DNA from: Clostridium sp.
GTDB taxonomy: Bacteria > Bacillota > Clostridia > Oscillospirales > Acutalibacteraceae
Assembly (NCBI GenBank): GCA_031272895.1
Contig: JAISSW010000004.1
Location: 1-40,908, forward strand
Reading direction: 5' to 3'
DNA length: 40,908 nt
Shown here: piece after piece, positions 23,309 to 31,031 of the stretch
Numbering within the stretch: position 1 is the stretch's first letter
Layout of the letters: each line of letters opens with the position of its first letter
Made by a program: the position numbers and the translations under genes
The notes under the pieces: model-generated
Seen by the model: only the letters and a program-made list of their open reading frames with translations
Told to the model about the DNA's origin: nothing
Databases searched by the model: none

Positions 23309-24235
23309 TTATGGTTTCCACCTATGCCCACAATTCAGGCACGTAATCAGCACCTTTTTGGACCCGCTGTAAATACCAATGCCCGGAGTTAGCCCTATCC
23401 CTACTCCGCTCTTTTTGGTGTTCGCCGAAATTGACACCGAACCGCACTTAGGGCAGCAAGCGACCGCGTTTTTCTGGTTTTCCTCAAGGCGCTCTCGTAT
23501 AGCCTGCTTTTCCCTGCCGCGTTTGGTGAATGGAACATATTCTATTGGTACGGAAGCTGTTGCGGTCGGCATAGATTTTACCACTTGCGGCTTCTCTTTC
23601 GGCTTAAATTCAAACGGCATACCTGTTTTTACGATGTGCTGTGCGTTTTTAATTTCCATGTCCAACGCCTTTAGTTGTACAGGATACGCCAGGACTTTGT
23701 TAGGCTTAAAACCAATATCTTTTTCGGTTATCTTAAACTTGGCCCATTCCCTGTCGTAAAAACGGTCTAAGCGCTCATCACCGTATGGTATTACTGTGAC
23801 TATGTTATCTTTGTTGTCCTGCAACCAACGCACAAAGGCAACGCCGGTTTTAAGCACAAAAATCAGGTAACTTTTTATGCTCGAATGAATTGTGCCGCAT
23901 ACCATTACTATTTCATCATCCGAATCAGTAATCCCCAGCGTTTTTGCTAAAGCGGTAAACAACGGCGGTATATTGTAATATTTGTCGTCCGATAATGGCT
24001 TCCAGTTTTCATCAAATGGCTTCATTGGAGCGGTCGCTCTCACCTCTTGCGGCGTATAAGCCTCAGTAGGCGCAGGAGCTGTCGGCTCATCAGCGACCGG
24101 GAGGGGCACAGCTGCAACAGGTGCAGGAAACGGCGCCGCAGGAATTTGTGGCGCAGTCAGGGGCTGCCCACATTCGCTGCAGAATTTTCCGGTGCCGCTT
24201 ATTGGTGTGCCGCAGTTTGAACAGAAATTTGCCAT
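23309..24235 (-). CDS. Double zinc-ribbon protein, lysogeny-module cargo
   Basis: A 308-residue protein of unknown function. The N-terminal zinc ribbon has FCSNCGTPISGTGKFCSECG, followed by a Pro/Ala-rich linker (about 27-70), and a second ribbon is at the C-terminus (CCPKCGSVSI, then CLNCGHRW). The central 110-220 region has alternating strands (IVMVCGTIHSSIKSYLIFVL, GVAFVRWLQ) and could be a small PH-like or bacterial SHORT-type fold. It is transcribed leftward behind the repressor with the GIY-YIG gene (18-base gap), a typical place for genes expressed in the lysogen. A role in superinfection exclusion or host alteration is possible but only inferred. Confidence 0.7.
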   Translation of the reverse strand: MANFCSNCGTPISGTGKFCSECGQPLTAPQIPAAPFPAPVAAVPLPVADEPTAPAPTEAYTPQEVRATAPMKPFDENWKPLSDDKYYNIPPLFTALAKTLGITDSDDEIVMVCGTIHSSIKSYLIFVLKTGVAFVRWLQDNKDNIVTVIPYGDERLDRFYDREWAKFKITEKDIGFKPNKVLAYPVQLKALDMEIKNAQHIVKTGMPFEFKPKEKPQVVKSMPTATASVPIEYVPFTKRGREKQAIRERLEENQKNAVACCPKCGSVSISANTKKSGVGIGLTPGIGIYSGSKKVLITCLNCGHRWKP

Positions 24236-24253
24236 AGTGTTTTCCGCCTTTCT

Positions 24254-25543
24254 TTAATTTGAAACTATTTTTGATTTTCTCGTGTTTTCAGAAACATGAA
24301 ATTGCTCTGCTTCGGGAATATCAATAAATTCCGCAATTTTATCATAGTTAGCACGGACAACCGCTTTAATATCGTCAAGTGATACTCGGAAGAACTCCCG
24401 GCGTTGGTTAACCATGTTAACCTTTGCATCCTCAAAGGCTGTATGTAAAGCAGTTTCAAGCTTTGGAGCGTCTTCTGAAAAAATCATAGCGTGCAAATCA
24501 AAATTAAAAGGAACGGACGCATCGCTAAGCTCAAATATGCGCTCCATTGGGTCTAAACGCCGCGTCATGCCTATTTTGTATACGCCCTCTCCAAATGAGC
24601 CGATATTCGAGATAACATACACATATCCTGCGCGCTTGTTTGCTTCTCTGTAATCAATATCCTTTTGGGCTTTTTGAATTTCTTCAATCTTATTTTGCGC
24701 TTCTTCTATGCGCAGCTTTATTGCCTCCGCTTCAACCCCCTCGGCTTTTTCAAGGCGACCCTGCAAGGCAGTTAATGTATTTTCATAATGGTTACTTTCC
24801 TTTTCCAAGTCCTTGCGCTTTTGCTCAAGTTCCCGCTGAACCTTTGCGTCCTCTCGCATTTGCGCACGCCGTTCTTTTTCCTCCTCTTTCTCCTGCTGTT
24901 TCTTTTGAGCATACTCCAAGGCAAGAGTTAATTCCTCGACTTTTAGGTTATAGTACGGCGGAGCGATACTAATTTGCATAACCGAACCAAGATTGCTGAT
25001 ATCCGAGGCGGATTTTGCAATTCGTTTCAAGCTGGCTTCAAAATTATTGTGTTTGACGTGCTCAACAATGTCGTCGCACTCACAATTAAACGCACGCAAA
25101 AAGAGCTTACACATATCTTTAACAAGCTTGTTGCCTTGTGCAGAGCTTCCGTTAATAATCCAATTCTTAGCCCCTATAACAGCACGACCGGCTTTAGCCA
25201 TATCTTTTTGTTGCTGCCGTATTACGGCAAGGCGAGCTTTGTACAATTCGGCATTCAAAAAGCTGTAGCGCGGCGTATAAAAGCCTATTTCTTGCAGCAG
25301 TATTGTTTCGTCCGTTTCAATTACTTGCGCCTTTTTCTCTTTTAGCGATTTCCAAACCGCCTGTAGTTCACCACTCTTCTCAGCCAAAGACAGTTCCAAT
25401 TGTTGTTGCTGCTCCTGTAGTTGGACAATTTCCGCCTGCAGTAAATCAATCTGCCGGTGTTCCGGCAATTGCTGTTCTCTCAGACGCACAATCTCCGCCT
25501 GCAATGCTGCAATCTCATTTTTTCCCCCGCCAAAAAGTGCCAT
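24254..25543 (-). CDS. DUF4041-like coiled-coil protein with C-terminal GIY-YIG (T5orf172/MUG113) nuclease domain
   Basis: A 429-residue protein. It opens with long Glu/Gln-rich coiled coils (about 5-75), then a DUF4041-like region around AELYKARLAVIRQQQKDMAKAG, NWIINGS, LFLRAFNCECD and VKHNNFEASLKRIAKSASDI. A second coiled coil spans about 220-310. The C-terminal domain has the GIY-YIG-type motif GYVYVISNIGSFG then VYKIGMTRR, with later ALHTAFEDAKVN and RREFFRVS. The start at 25543 has AAGGAGGG at correct distance. Such proteins are common beside phage repressors; no function is established that I can cite. Expression from the repressor transcript is likely, so an antiphage or exclusion role is a reasonable hypothesis. 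Confidence 0.82.
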   Translation of the reverse strand: MALFGGGKNEIAALQAEIVRLREQQLPEHRQIDLLQAEIVQLQEQQQQLELSLAEKSGELQAVWKSLKEKKAQVIETDETILLQEIGFYTPRYSFLNAELYKARLAVIRQQQKDMAKAGRAVIGAKNWIINGSSAQGNKLVKDMCKLFLRAFNCECDDIVEHVKHNNFEASLKRIAKSASDISNLGSVMQISIAPPYYNLKVEELTLALEYAQKKQQEKEEEKERRAQMREDAKVQRELEQKRKDLEKESNHYENTLTALQGRLEKAEGVEAEAIKLRIEEAQNKIEEIQKAQKDIDYREANKRAGYVYVISNIGSFGEGVYKIGMTRRLDPMERIFELSDASVPFNFDLHAMIFSEDAPKLETALHTAFEDAKVNMVNQRREFFRVSLDDIKAVVRANYDKIAEFIDIPEAEQFHVSENTRKSKIVSN

Positions 25544-25556
25544 GTAAATGCCCTCC

Positions 25557-26177
25557 TTATAAAAATTGCTTGTCAATTACAACTTGAACAACAATGCCGA
25601 TAATTTCAACTCGTGTTTTTCGCGTATCGTAAACCTGCGGTTGATGTTCGGGATTTATGCTGTGCGGCGTGAGTATTACCATGTTACCCTCTTGCCTAAA
25701 ACGCTTAATCGTCGCTTCATCATCACCGACACTAACAATTGCGATAGCTCCATTATCTGCGGTTGATTGTCTTCGCACAACAACGTAGCAGCCATCAACA
25801 ATGTTAACGGCGTTCATGCTATCTCCATGAACCCTAAGCCCGAAGTATTCCGAACCACCATTTAACTCCGTGTATACATATCCCTCTATATTTTGCTCCG
25901 CGTACATTGGCAGTCCCGCCGACACCCGACCGAGGATAGGGATTCGATGCGTCGGCGCGTATGCAAATGTATCAGAAATACTTTCCCAGCCCATGAGATA
26001 TGCCGGCGTAGTTTGCAGAATTTCGGCAAGACTGATAGCTACGTTGCGTTTAAGGTCAATTTCTCCGCTTTCGTATCTCTGCACAGTCGCCTTGTTAACA
26101 CCAACGTGCGCGCCAACCTGTTCGAGCGTGAGCTTCAGCCCCTCACGCAAGCGTTTTATCCGCTGTCCCGTTGTCAT
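25557..26177 (-). CDS. Phage repressor, HTH plus S24 LexA-like autoprotease
   Basis: A 206-residue CI/LexA-type repressor. The N-terminal helix-turn-helix is TTGQRIKRLREGLKLTLEQV through KATVQRYESG. The S24 peptidase half has a predicted Ala-Gly cleavage site in RVSAGLP (87/88), nucleophile S120 in HGDSMN and K158 in ATIKRF. Cleavage on RecA activation after DNA damage would induce the phage. The start at 26177 follows GAGGTGGT and is preferred to a longer upstream ATG. Its promoter (26197-26225) faces the early promoter across the operators. The two cargo genes follow directly. Confidence 0.92.
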   Translation of the reverse strand: MTTGQRIKRLREGLKLTLEQVGAHVGVNKATVQRYESGEIDLKRNVAISLAEILQTTPAYLMGWESISDTFAYAPTHRIPILGRVSAGLPMYAEQNIEGYVYTELNGGSEYFGLRVHGDSMNAVNIVDGCYVVVRRQSTADNGAIAIVSVGDDEATIKRFRQEGNMVILTPHSINPEHQPQVYDTRKTRVEIIGIVVQVVIDKQFL

Positions 26178-26196
26178 GTGCACCACCTCAAAAGGC

Positions 26197-26225
26197 AGTA
26201 TAACACATTTTGCGGAATTTATCAA
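26197..26225 (-). promoter_or_regulatory. Repressor promoter (leftward)
   Basis: Minus-strand TTGATA (26225-26220) and TATACT (26202-26197) are 17 bases apart. The promoter drives the repressor and probably the GIY-YIG and zinc-ribbon cargo genes. Confidence 0.75.
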
Positions 26226-26243
26226 TACATTTTTGCAAAAAAA

Positions 26244-26306
26244 GTTGCGTTTGGGGGTTGACAGGTTACGGGAAACGTGCTATAATTGTGTTACGCGAAA
26301 CGCAAC
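26244..26306. promoter_or_regulatory. Cluster of repressor operator-like repeats
   Basis: The dyad GTTRCG-N5-CGYAAC recurs: a half-site GTTGCG at 26244-26249, a degenerate copy at 26265-26280 (inside the rightward promoter spacer), and a near-perfect copy at 26290-26306. A perfect copy, GTTGCG-CAAAA-CGCAAC, stands apart at 26543-26559, over the end of the Cro-like gene. The repeats lie between the divergent repressor and early promoters, as expected of a CI/Cro switch. Confidence 0.7.
26258..26286 (+). promoter_or_regulatory. Early lytic promoter (rightward)
   Basis: Perfect TTGACA (26258-26263) and TATAAT (26281-26286) with a 17-base spacer. One operator-like repeat lies within the spacer and another just after the -10 element, so repressor binding should block it. 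Confidence 0.88.
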
Positions 26307-26330
26307 AAACAAGAAAGGAGGCAAATCGAA

Positions 26331-26543
26331 TTGAGGTATCTGACAGAACAACAAAGCAGAAACCTGAAAGCCCTGCTAGTACAATCCGGGTTGACTCTCA
26401 GCGGAGCAGCCGAGAAAATGGGGATTTTACGGCAGTCGCTTTCAAATCGGCTGAAAGGCAAAATTGATTTTTCGCGCACAGAGATGGAAGCCTTTGCAGA
26501 AATTGTTGGCGAAAGCCCGGCAAAAATTTTTTTCGCCGCATAG
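26331..26543 (+). CDS. Small Cro-like HTH regulator
   Basis: A 70-residue helix-turn-helix protein (LLVQSGLTLSGAAEKMGI, then RQSLSNRLKGKIDFSRTEM). It is the first gene under the rightward early promoter and divergent from the repressor, the place of Cro. The TTG start at 26331 is inferred: AAGGAGG lies nine bases before it, while the upstream in-frame ATG at 26286 lies within the promoter's -10 region. A perfect operator dyad overlaps its stop codon. Confidence 0.75.
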   Translation: MRYLTEQQSRNLKALLVQSGLTLSGAAEKMGILRQSLSNRLKGKIDFSRTEMEAFAEIVGESPAKIFFAA

Positions 26544-26642
26544 TTGCGCAAAACGCAACAGCCGAGCAAAGCTCATTAACTTCGCCGCATAGGACATCCC
26601 CGTAAAACCGTATTATGCAAAGACGCAAAAAAGGAGGCATCA

Positions 26643-26825
26643 ATGGACGATAGCGACATACTCACGTTCCCGGCGGAAATTGAGCTGCCACACCTTGGCG
26701 GCGGGCGCACAATAATCCGTACGGATTGCTGCCTCAAATCAAAAAAGGAAAACGAAAAGGCGTGGCAGCGCGTAGAACACATAGCCTACCTTGCGTTAAC
26801 AAGAAAAGAAAGGACAAAGAAATGA
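26643..26825 (+). CDS. Small phage early protein, unknown function
   Basis: A 60-residue soluble protein with an excellent AAAAAAGGAGG ribosome site. Nothing in it is recognised beyond a basic C-terminal half. It overlaps the next gene by four bases (ATGA), which supports translation. Confidence 0.6.
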   Translation: MDDSDILTFPAEIELPHLGGGRTIIRTDCCLKSKKENEKAWQRVEHIAYLALTRKERTKK

Positions 26826-27127
26826 ACCCAAACGAACAAAAAACCTACCCCACGGAGTGGAAGCTCGGATACGACGGGCAGCAGCATTATGTGTGGCGGC
26901 AAACCCGCGAACTTGAGCCACACGAGCCAATGAATAGCAGTGTGCGGGAGAGAGCGAGGGGCGCGACATTTGGGACGCGCGAGGAGTGTGAAAGCTATTG
27001 CAATACATTGAATGCGCTCCCCACGTATTGCGAGGACGCGCTTGCCCACGCCCATTCAGGCGGTTGCCAAGGGTGTGCGCTGTCAAGCTACAACCACGAC
27101 TGCAAAGGAGTAGTAAATGGGCAGTAA
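26822..27127 (+). CDS. Phage early protein, Cys-containing, unknown function
   Basis: A 101-residue protein starting at the ATG that overlaps the previous stop codon. The C-terminal half is rich in Cys and His (YCNTLN, YCEDALAHAHSGGCQGC, HDC), which may bind zinc. No family is recognised. It overlaps the following small gene by 11 bases. Confidence 0.55.
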   Translation: MNPNEQKTYPTEWKLGYDGQQHYVWRQTRELEPHEPMNSSVRERARGATFGTREECESYCNTLNALPTYCEDALAHAHSGGCQGCALSSYNHDCKGVVNGQ

Positions 27128-27296
27128 TCAAAAAAATAAAGTCACACCCAAGCCACGAACAGTGTGTTGCCCTCGGAGCTGCCTGTGCGTTAAGTGCGCA
27201 AAGCTAATCGGCTGCCTTACTTGCGGCTGTGACCGATGCAACGATGATAACGTCATGTTAAACAGCATGACAAGCTGCGAGGAGTACGTCCCATAA
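27117..27296 (+). CDS. Cysteine-rich microprotein (59 residues)
   Basis: A 59-residue frame from ATG 27117 with an AAAGGAG site six bases before it. It has ten cysteines, clustered as CCPRSCLCVKC, GCLTCGCDRC and SCEEY. The spacing suggests one or two zinc sites or a metal-cluster-like fold. The tight coupling to the gene upstream and its ribosome site support a real gene. No function is assigned. Confidence 0.6.
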   Translation: MGSNQKNKVTPKPRTVCCPRSCLCVKCAKLIGCLTCGCDRCNDDNVMLNSMTSCEEYVP

Positions 27297-27335
27297 CCCA
27301 CACGAGGATACACCCGCACACGAAAGGAGAAAGCC

Positions 27336-27665
27336 ATGATTACACAAGCCACGGAGATATTAGACAGGCAAGCCGAGGCGTTTGGCTTGCAACAGTTTTC
27401 CCAACACCTAATCGCGAACCTTAATATGTCGAGAGCCGTTAAGGTAATAAAGGGCGAGGCAAGTCTTGATAAATTTCTCGACCACGCCCGCAGCGCAGCC
27501 GAAAAAGGTCAGACCAATCGCCGTACGGGCTGTTACGCCATTGACGACCAAGCGGCCCTGCGTGAGTTTTTCGGCGAGAGCGGCGATGATGCCGTGGCAA
27601 TTGTTCCCGCGCCGCCGCCCGCCGCCGCCCCCGTGCCCCTCGTCGACCTCGACGAGCTGTTTTAG
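27336..27665 (+). CDS. PcfK-like protein
   Basis: A 109-residue protein resembling PcfK of conjugative plasmids and phages: FSQHLIANLNMSRAVKVIKG, SLDKFLDHARSAAEKGQTNR and GCYAIDDQAALREFF, then a Pro/Ala-rich tail. PcfK has no defined biochemistry; it is almost always paired with PcfJ, as here (nine-base gap). The start lies after an ACGAAAGGAGAAAGCC leader identical to that of the gene at 29419. Confidence 0.78.
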   Translation: MITQATEILDRQAEAFGLQQFSQHLIANLNMSRAVKVIKGEASLDKFLDHARSAAEKGQTNRRTGCYAIDDQAALREFFGESGDDAVAIVPAPPPAAAPVPLVDLDELF

Positions 27666-27674
27666 GAGGTTGCT

Positions 27675-29402
27675 ATGGCAACAGACTGGAAAAAGCGAGC
27701 TGCGGAGTTGCAAGCCAAGGTCTTTCCGAGGATACCGCCGCTGCCGGACTACTGGGAGGAGGAGCTGCTGAACGGCACCTTGCAAAGCTCCCGTTACCTG
27801 TTCTATAGCCGCGATAAGCAGGGGCGTTGGGGCTATTGCAGCCATTGCGGCAATATAGTGGAGTTAGGCAAGCGACACGACAGTATCCATAATCAGGCGG
27901 GCGAATGTCCAGACTGCAAAACGCAGGTAATGTATAAGGCGCTGGGGCGCGGGCGCAAGGAGCTGTATGACACGGGCTACCAGTTAATCCTGCAGCCGCT
28001 GCTGCCTGACCCGGACAAGCCCGACGAGCCGGTGCCGGTCATTGTAAGGAGCTTTTGGTGTTGGCGGGATTATAACACACTCGATTGGACAGGCGATAGC
28101 ATAGTGTCTTTTCCCGAAACAGAGTGGCACGAGCGTGAGCGGATATATTTCGCGCCGGGGCGGACGCAAAAATGGAAGCGTTATGCCCCGAATAACCCGC
28201 GGGAGAGCTTTACAGGCTTATCCACCGAATGGCGAGCTATAAAAAGCTGGAAGCATGAGCCGTCGCCGAAATTCGGAGTTGATTGTTTACCGGCGCATTT
28301 CAGCAGGATTTGCGGCTATACGGATTTCTGCGACGAGGTACTGAGGAATACAGCCCTGCGCTATGCCAACCTTGCGGGGTACTCGAATTACAACAGCGGC
28401 AATGATATGTATTGCGAATGGCTGCGGTTTTACTGCAAGTATTCCACCGCCGCCGAAAAGCTGGTAAAAGAGGGCTTCGGGTACTTGGCGGCAAAAATGT
28501 CATACGGTAGTGTGTACGCGGAGCTGCTCACATGGCCTGCGCTAAGGCGCAATAGCGTACCCGAAATTCTGGGTATGCCGCGCGGGCTGGTCAGATGGGT
28601 ATCGGGGCAGCCGGACGAGCATGGGTATTACGATTATAACCTAACCCGTCACAAAATAGCAAAGCTCATGGCAGACAACGGGAACTACGGCACTGAGCTT
28701 GCCGAAGACCTGATACACATAACCTTACCAAACAGCGCGTTATTTTGGGCGCTGAGAGCCGTGTATGACAGAGTAGCCGCTTACGCCGCAGCCAAGGGAA
28801 AAAGCAAGGAAACTGTGCTGCCCGCAATAGTGCGCTACGTTAAGGCGCAGACAAGCAAGGGTGTAGACGGTGCGCTGCAGATTTGGCACGACTACTTATC
28901 CCAGTGCGCCGAGCTGCACCGGGATATGAGCGATAAGAGGATAATAATGCCGTCTGAGCTTGCGGCGGCGCATGAGCGAGCGACAGACTTAATAAACGAA
29001 CGTGACGCAAGGGCAAACATCAAAAAATACAAGGAAATGGAGCGCAGCTTCCGCGCCGAAATTCTGCCGGAGCTGAAGAAACTGCGCCGGGAATCCTCCG
29101 GGCTGATTATCCGTCCGGCAACAGGAGCAAAGGAACTGCACCTTGAGGGTGCGCTGTTGAACCATTGCGTTGGCAGCTACACCGCCAAGCACCTTAACGG
29201 CGACACTGCAATCATGCTTGTGCGCCGAAAAGGACAAGCATCAAAACCATATTTTACAGTCGAATGGAAAGCGGGACAAGTATTGCAGTGCCGCGGCGAT
29301 AGAAATTGTGCGCCGCCCCCGGAGTTAAAAGCCTTCGTAGACGAATGGGCGGCGTGGGCAAGAAAACGGCAAAAATCAGCAACGCGCAAGCGCAGCGCAT
29401 AA
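27675..29402 (+). CDS. PcfJ-like protein
   Basis: A 575-residue PcfJ-family protein. An N-terminal zinc ribbon (YCSHCGNIVEL, then CPDCKTQVMYKALGRGRK) precedes a long helical middle. The conserved C-terminal PcfJ domain follows: LIIRPATGAKELHLEGALL, NHCVGSYTAKHLNGDTAIMLVRR, YFTVEWKAGQVLQCRG. PcfJ genes occur in conjugative plasmids and prophages, and their role is not known. Pairing with PcfK in the early region suggests DNA metabolism. Confidence 0.85.
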   Translation: MATDWKKRAAELQAKVFPRIPPLPDYWEEELLNGTLQSSRYLFYSRDKQGRWGYCSHCGNIVELGKRHDSIHNQAGECPDCKTQVMYKALGRGRKELYDTGYQLILQPLLPDPDKPDEPVPVIVRSFWCWRDYNTLDWTGDSIVSFPETEWHERERIYFAPGRTQKWKRYAPNNPRESFTGLSTEWRAIKSWKHEPSPKFGVDCLPAHFSRICGYTDFCDEVLRNTALRYANLAGYSNYNSGNDMYCEWLRFYCKYSTAAEKLVKEGFGYLAAKMSYGSVYAELLTWPALRRNSVPEILGMPRGLVRWVSGQPDEHGYYDYNLTRHKIAKLMADNGNYGTELAEDLIHITLPNSALFWALRAVYDRVAAYAAAKGKSKETVLPAIVRYVKAQTSKGVDGALQIWHDYLSQCAELHRDMSDKRIIMPSELAAAHERATDLINERDARANIKKYKEMERSFRAEILPELKKLRRESSGLIIRPATGAKELHLEGALLNHCVGSYTAKHLNGDTAIMLVRRKGQASKPYFTVEWKAGQVLQCRGDRNCAPPPELKAFVDEWAAWARKRQKSATRKRSA

Positions 29403-29418
29403 ACGAAAGGAGAAAGCC

Positions 29419-30459
29419 ATGGAAACATTAACCCTAATCCCCTTGCAGCCGGACGCGCCGCCCAAAATGAGGGAGGCGCAGGAACTGCACTACGCAATCA
29501 TTGAGGGCGGCAAAAGAGTAGCCGAAAGCCTGCTGGAATTTGCGGCACACCTTAAGGAAATGCGCGACAGGGCGCTGTATGTGGAGCTTGGCAAGGGCTA
29601 CGGCACGTTTGAACAGTACCTAAACGCCGCGGTAGGGCTGCGCCCCGCGCAGGCATATAACTACATCCAGTGCTTAGAGCGCTTAGGCGAAAATGAGTTT
29701 AGGCAGTACAGCCACCTCGGGATAACAAAGATGCACCTGCTCAGCGAGCTGACAGCCCCCGAACGCTACGAGCTGATGGAGAGCTGCGGCGCAGAAGAAA
29801 TGAGCGTCAAGGAGCTTAAGGATACAATCGCCAAGCTGCGCACAGTGGAGGAGCAGCTGACCCTGTGGCAGGACAAGGCGCAAAGCCTTGAGGACGAGCT
29901 TGCCGCCGCCAAGGGGGCAACCGTGCAGGTCATGGAGCCGGACGAGGAAACCATCGCCCGGGCAATCGCCGAAAAAGTACAGGAGTTAGAGCGACGGAAG
30001 TTGGCAGAAATTGAGGCGGCAAAAAAAGAGGCGAAGCTGAAAGCGGAAAAGGCTCAAAAAGACGCCGCCGCAGCAGAGGCAAAGCTAAAGGCGCAGGAGG
30101 AAAGCGCCAAGAGGGATGAGCAAGTCAGCAATCGATACAAGGAGCAGCGCGACGCGGCGTTAACAGCCGTGGAAAAGCTGCAGGCGGAGATAGAAACACT
30201 AAAAGCGGCGCGGCAACCTGCCGCAAGCACGGAATCGCCCGCAATCGGAGAGGCGACAGAACAGGCGGAACCGTCATATCTGACGAACGTGTTCAAGCAG
30301 CGCTTTAACGCAGCCCAAGCAGCAATGAGCGCAATGCTGGACCTAATCGGGCAAGCAAAGGGTGCAGCACCCGAAACGGCGGAGAAATTCCGCGCCGCCC
30401 TGCGCAAGCTGGGTCAAATCATAATGGAGCGCACGGAGGTTGAAAATGAACAGGCTTAA
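29419..30459 (+). CDS. Coiled-coil phage early protein (DUF3102-like)
   Basis: A 346-residue protein. The N-terminal 120 residues resemble DUF3102-type phage proteins (GKRVAESLLEFAAHLKEMRD, GTFEQYLNAAVGLRPAQAYNY). This is followed by a long Ala/Glu/Lys coiled coil (about 140-270) and a helical C-terminus. Related proteins may act with ParB-like or replication functions, but evidence is thin. It overlaps the following membrane microprotein gene by 14 bases. Confidence 0.7.
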   Translation: METLTLIPLQPDAPPKMREAQELHYAIIEGGKRVAESLLEFAAHLKEMRDRALYVELGKGYGTFEQYLNAAVGLRPAQAYNYIQCLERLGENEFRQYSHLGITKMHLLSELTAPERYELMESCGAEEMSVKELKDTIAKLRTVEEQLTLWQDKAQSLEDELAAAKGATVQVMEPDEETIARAIAEKVQELERRKLAEIEAAKKEAKLKAEKAQKDAAAAEAKLKAQEESAKRDEQVSNRYKEQRDAALTAVEKLQAEIETLKAARQPAASTESPAIGEATEQAEPSYLTNVFKQRFNAAQAAMSAMLDLIGQAKGAAPETAEKFRAALRKLGQIIMERTEVENEQA

Positions 30460-30592
30460 TTTTGAGGCCATTAAGAGCTACCTTGCCCGGCACAAGGAGC
30501 CAATCACGGAGGCTATAGGCTTTGTTGGACTGCTGATTACAATATTAACTTTACTTGGAGCCTTAATTGTGTTTGGAGGTGATTACGCATGA
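30446..30592 (+). CDS. Single-span membrane microprotein (48 residues)
   Basis: Starts at ATG 30446 with GGAGG six bases before it, inside the end of the previous gene. A basic N-terminal half (KSYLARHKEP) is followed by one hydrophobic helix (FVGLLITILTLLGALIVF). It ends in an ATGA overlap with the next gene. The size and topology would fit an exclusion or regulatory membrane peptide, but no function is known. Confidence 0.6.
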   Translation: MNRLNFEAIKSYLARHKEPITEAIGFVGLLITILTLLGALIVFGGDYA

Positions 30593-30837
30593 TTATCCAC
30601 GTTAACACCCGGCGGGACAAGCTGTTCCGCGCCCTGTGTGATTACGAAAACAATCATGAGATACTCCGCACCGAAAAGCAAGGTTATTTCCAAGGATTGC
30701 CATATATCGGGCGCCGCGGAAAGAAGATATATGTGTGGCAGCTTAATATGTGTTCGTGGGAGGAAAGCAACAGGAGGGAAGAGCTAATTTGGGGCAGCGG
30801 AAGAAACAATGGCTTGCAGTCGCTGCCGGTCACTTAA
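30589..30837 (+). CDS. Small phage protein, unknown function
   Basis: An 82-residue soluble protein, translationally coupled to the membrane microprotein by a four-base overlap. It carries HVNTRRDKLFRALCDYENNHEIL and YIGRRGKKIYVWQL. I do not recognise a family. Confidence 0.55.
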   Translation: MIIHVNTRRDKLFRALCDYENNHEILRTEKQGYFQGLPYIGRRGKKIYVWQLNMCSWEESNRREELIWGSGRNNGLQSLPVT

Positions 30838-30854
30838 GCGAAAGGAGGCAAACA

Positions 30855-31031
30855 ATGGGCGCACACAACCAATGCCCCGACTGCGGCGCTTACCTTGACT
30901 GGGGAGAAAGCTGTGACTGCCGAAAGGAGGTAACACCGTGGAAGAAACTGGCTTCGTGTTCCGCAAGGTCTACTACGACGCGGCGGCAAAATATCCGCGT
31001 CAAACCCGCCTCGAAATTTACGAGCGCATAA
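30855..31031 (+). CDS. Small zinc-finger-like protein (58 residues)
   Basis: ATG 30855 follows AAAGGAGG. The N-terminus has CPDCGAYLDWGESCDC, a likely zinc knuckle seen in many phage small proteins. The frame runs 94 bases into the next gene, which is long for an overlap. The C-terminal half, Arg/Thr/Ser-rich, is therefore doubtful, although the start and motif look real. Confidence 0.5.
   Translation: MGAHNQCPDCGAYLDWGESCDCRKEVTPWKKLASCSARSTTTRRQNIRVKPASKFTSA

Noticed and set aside
27319-29421. Direct repeat ACGAAAGGAGAAAGCCATG at the starts of pcfK and the gene at 29419
   Set aside because: Best explained as two copies of the same good translation start region, not as a mobile or attachment repeat.
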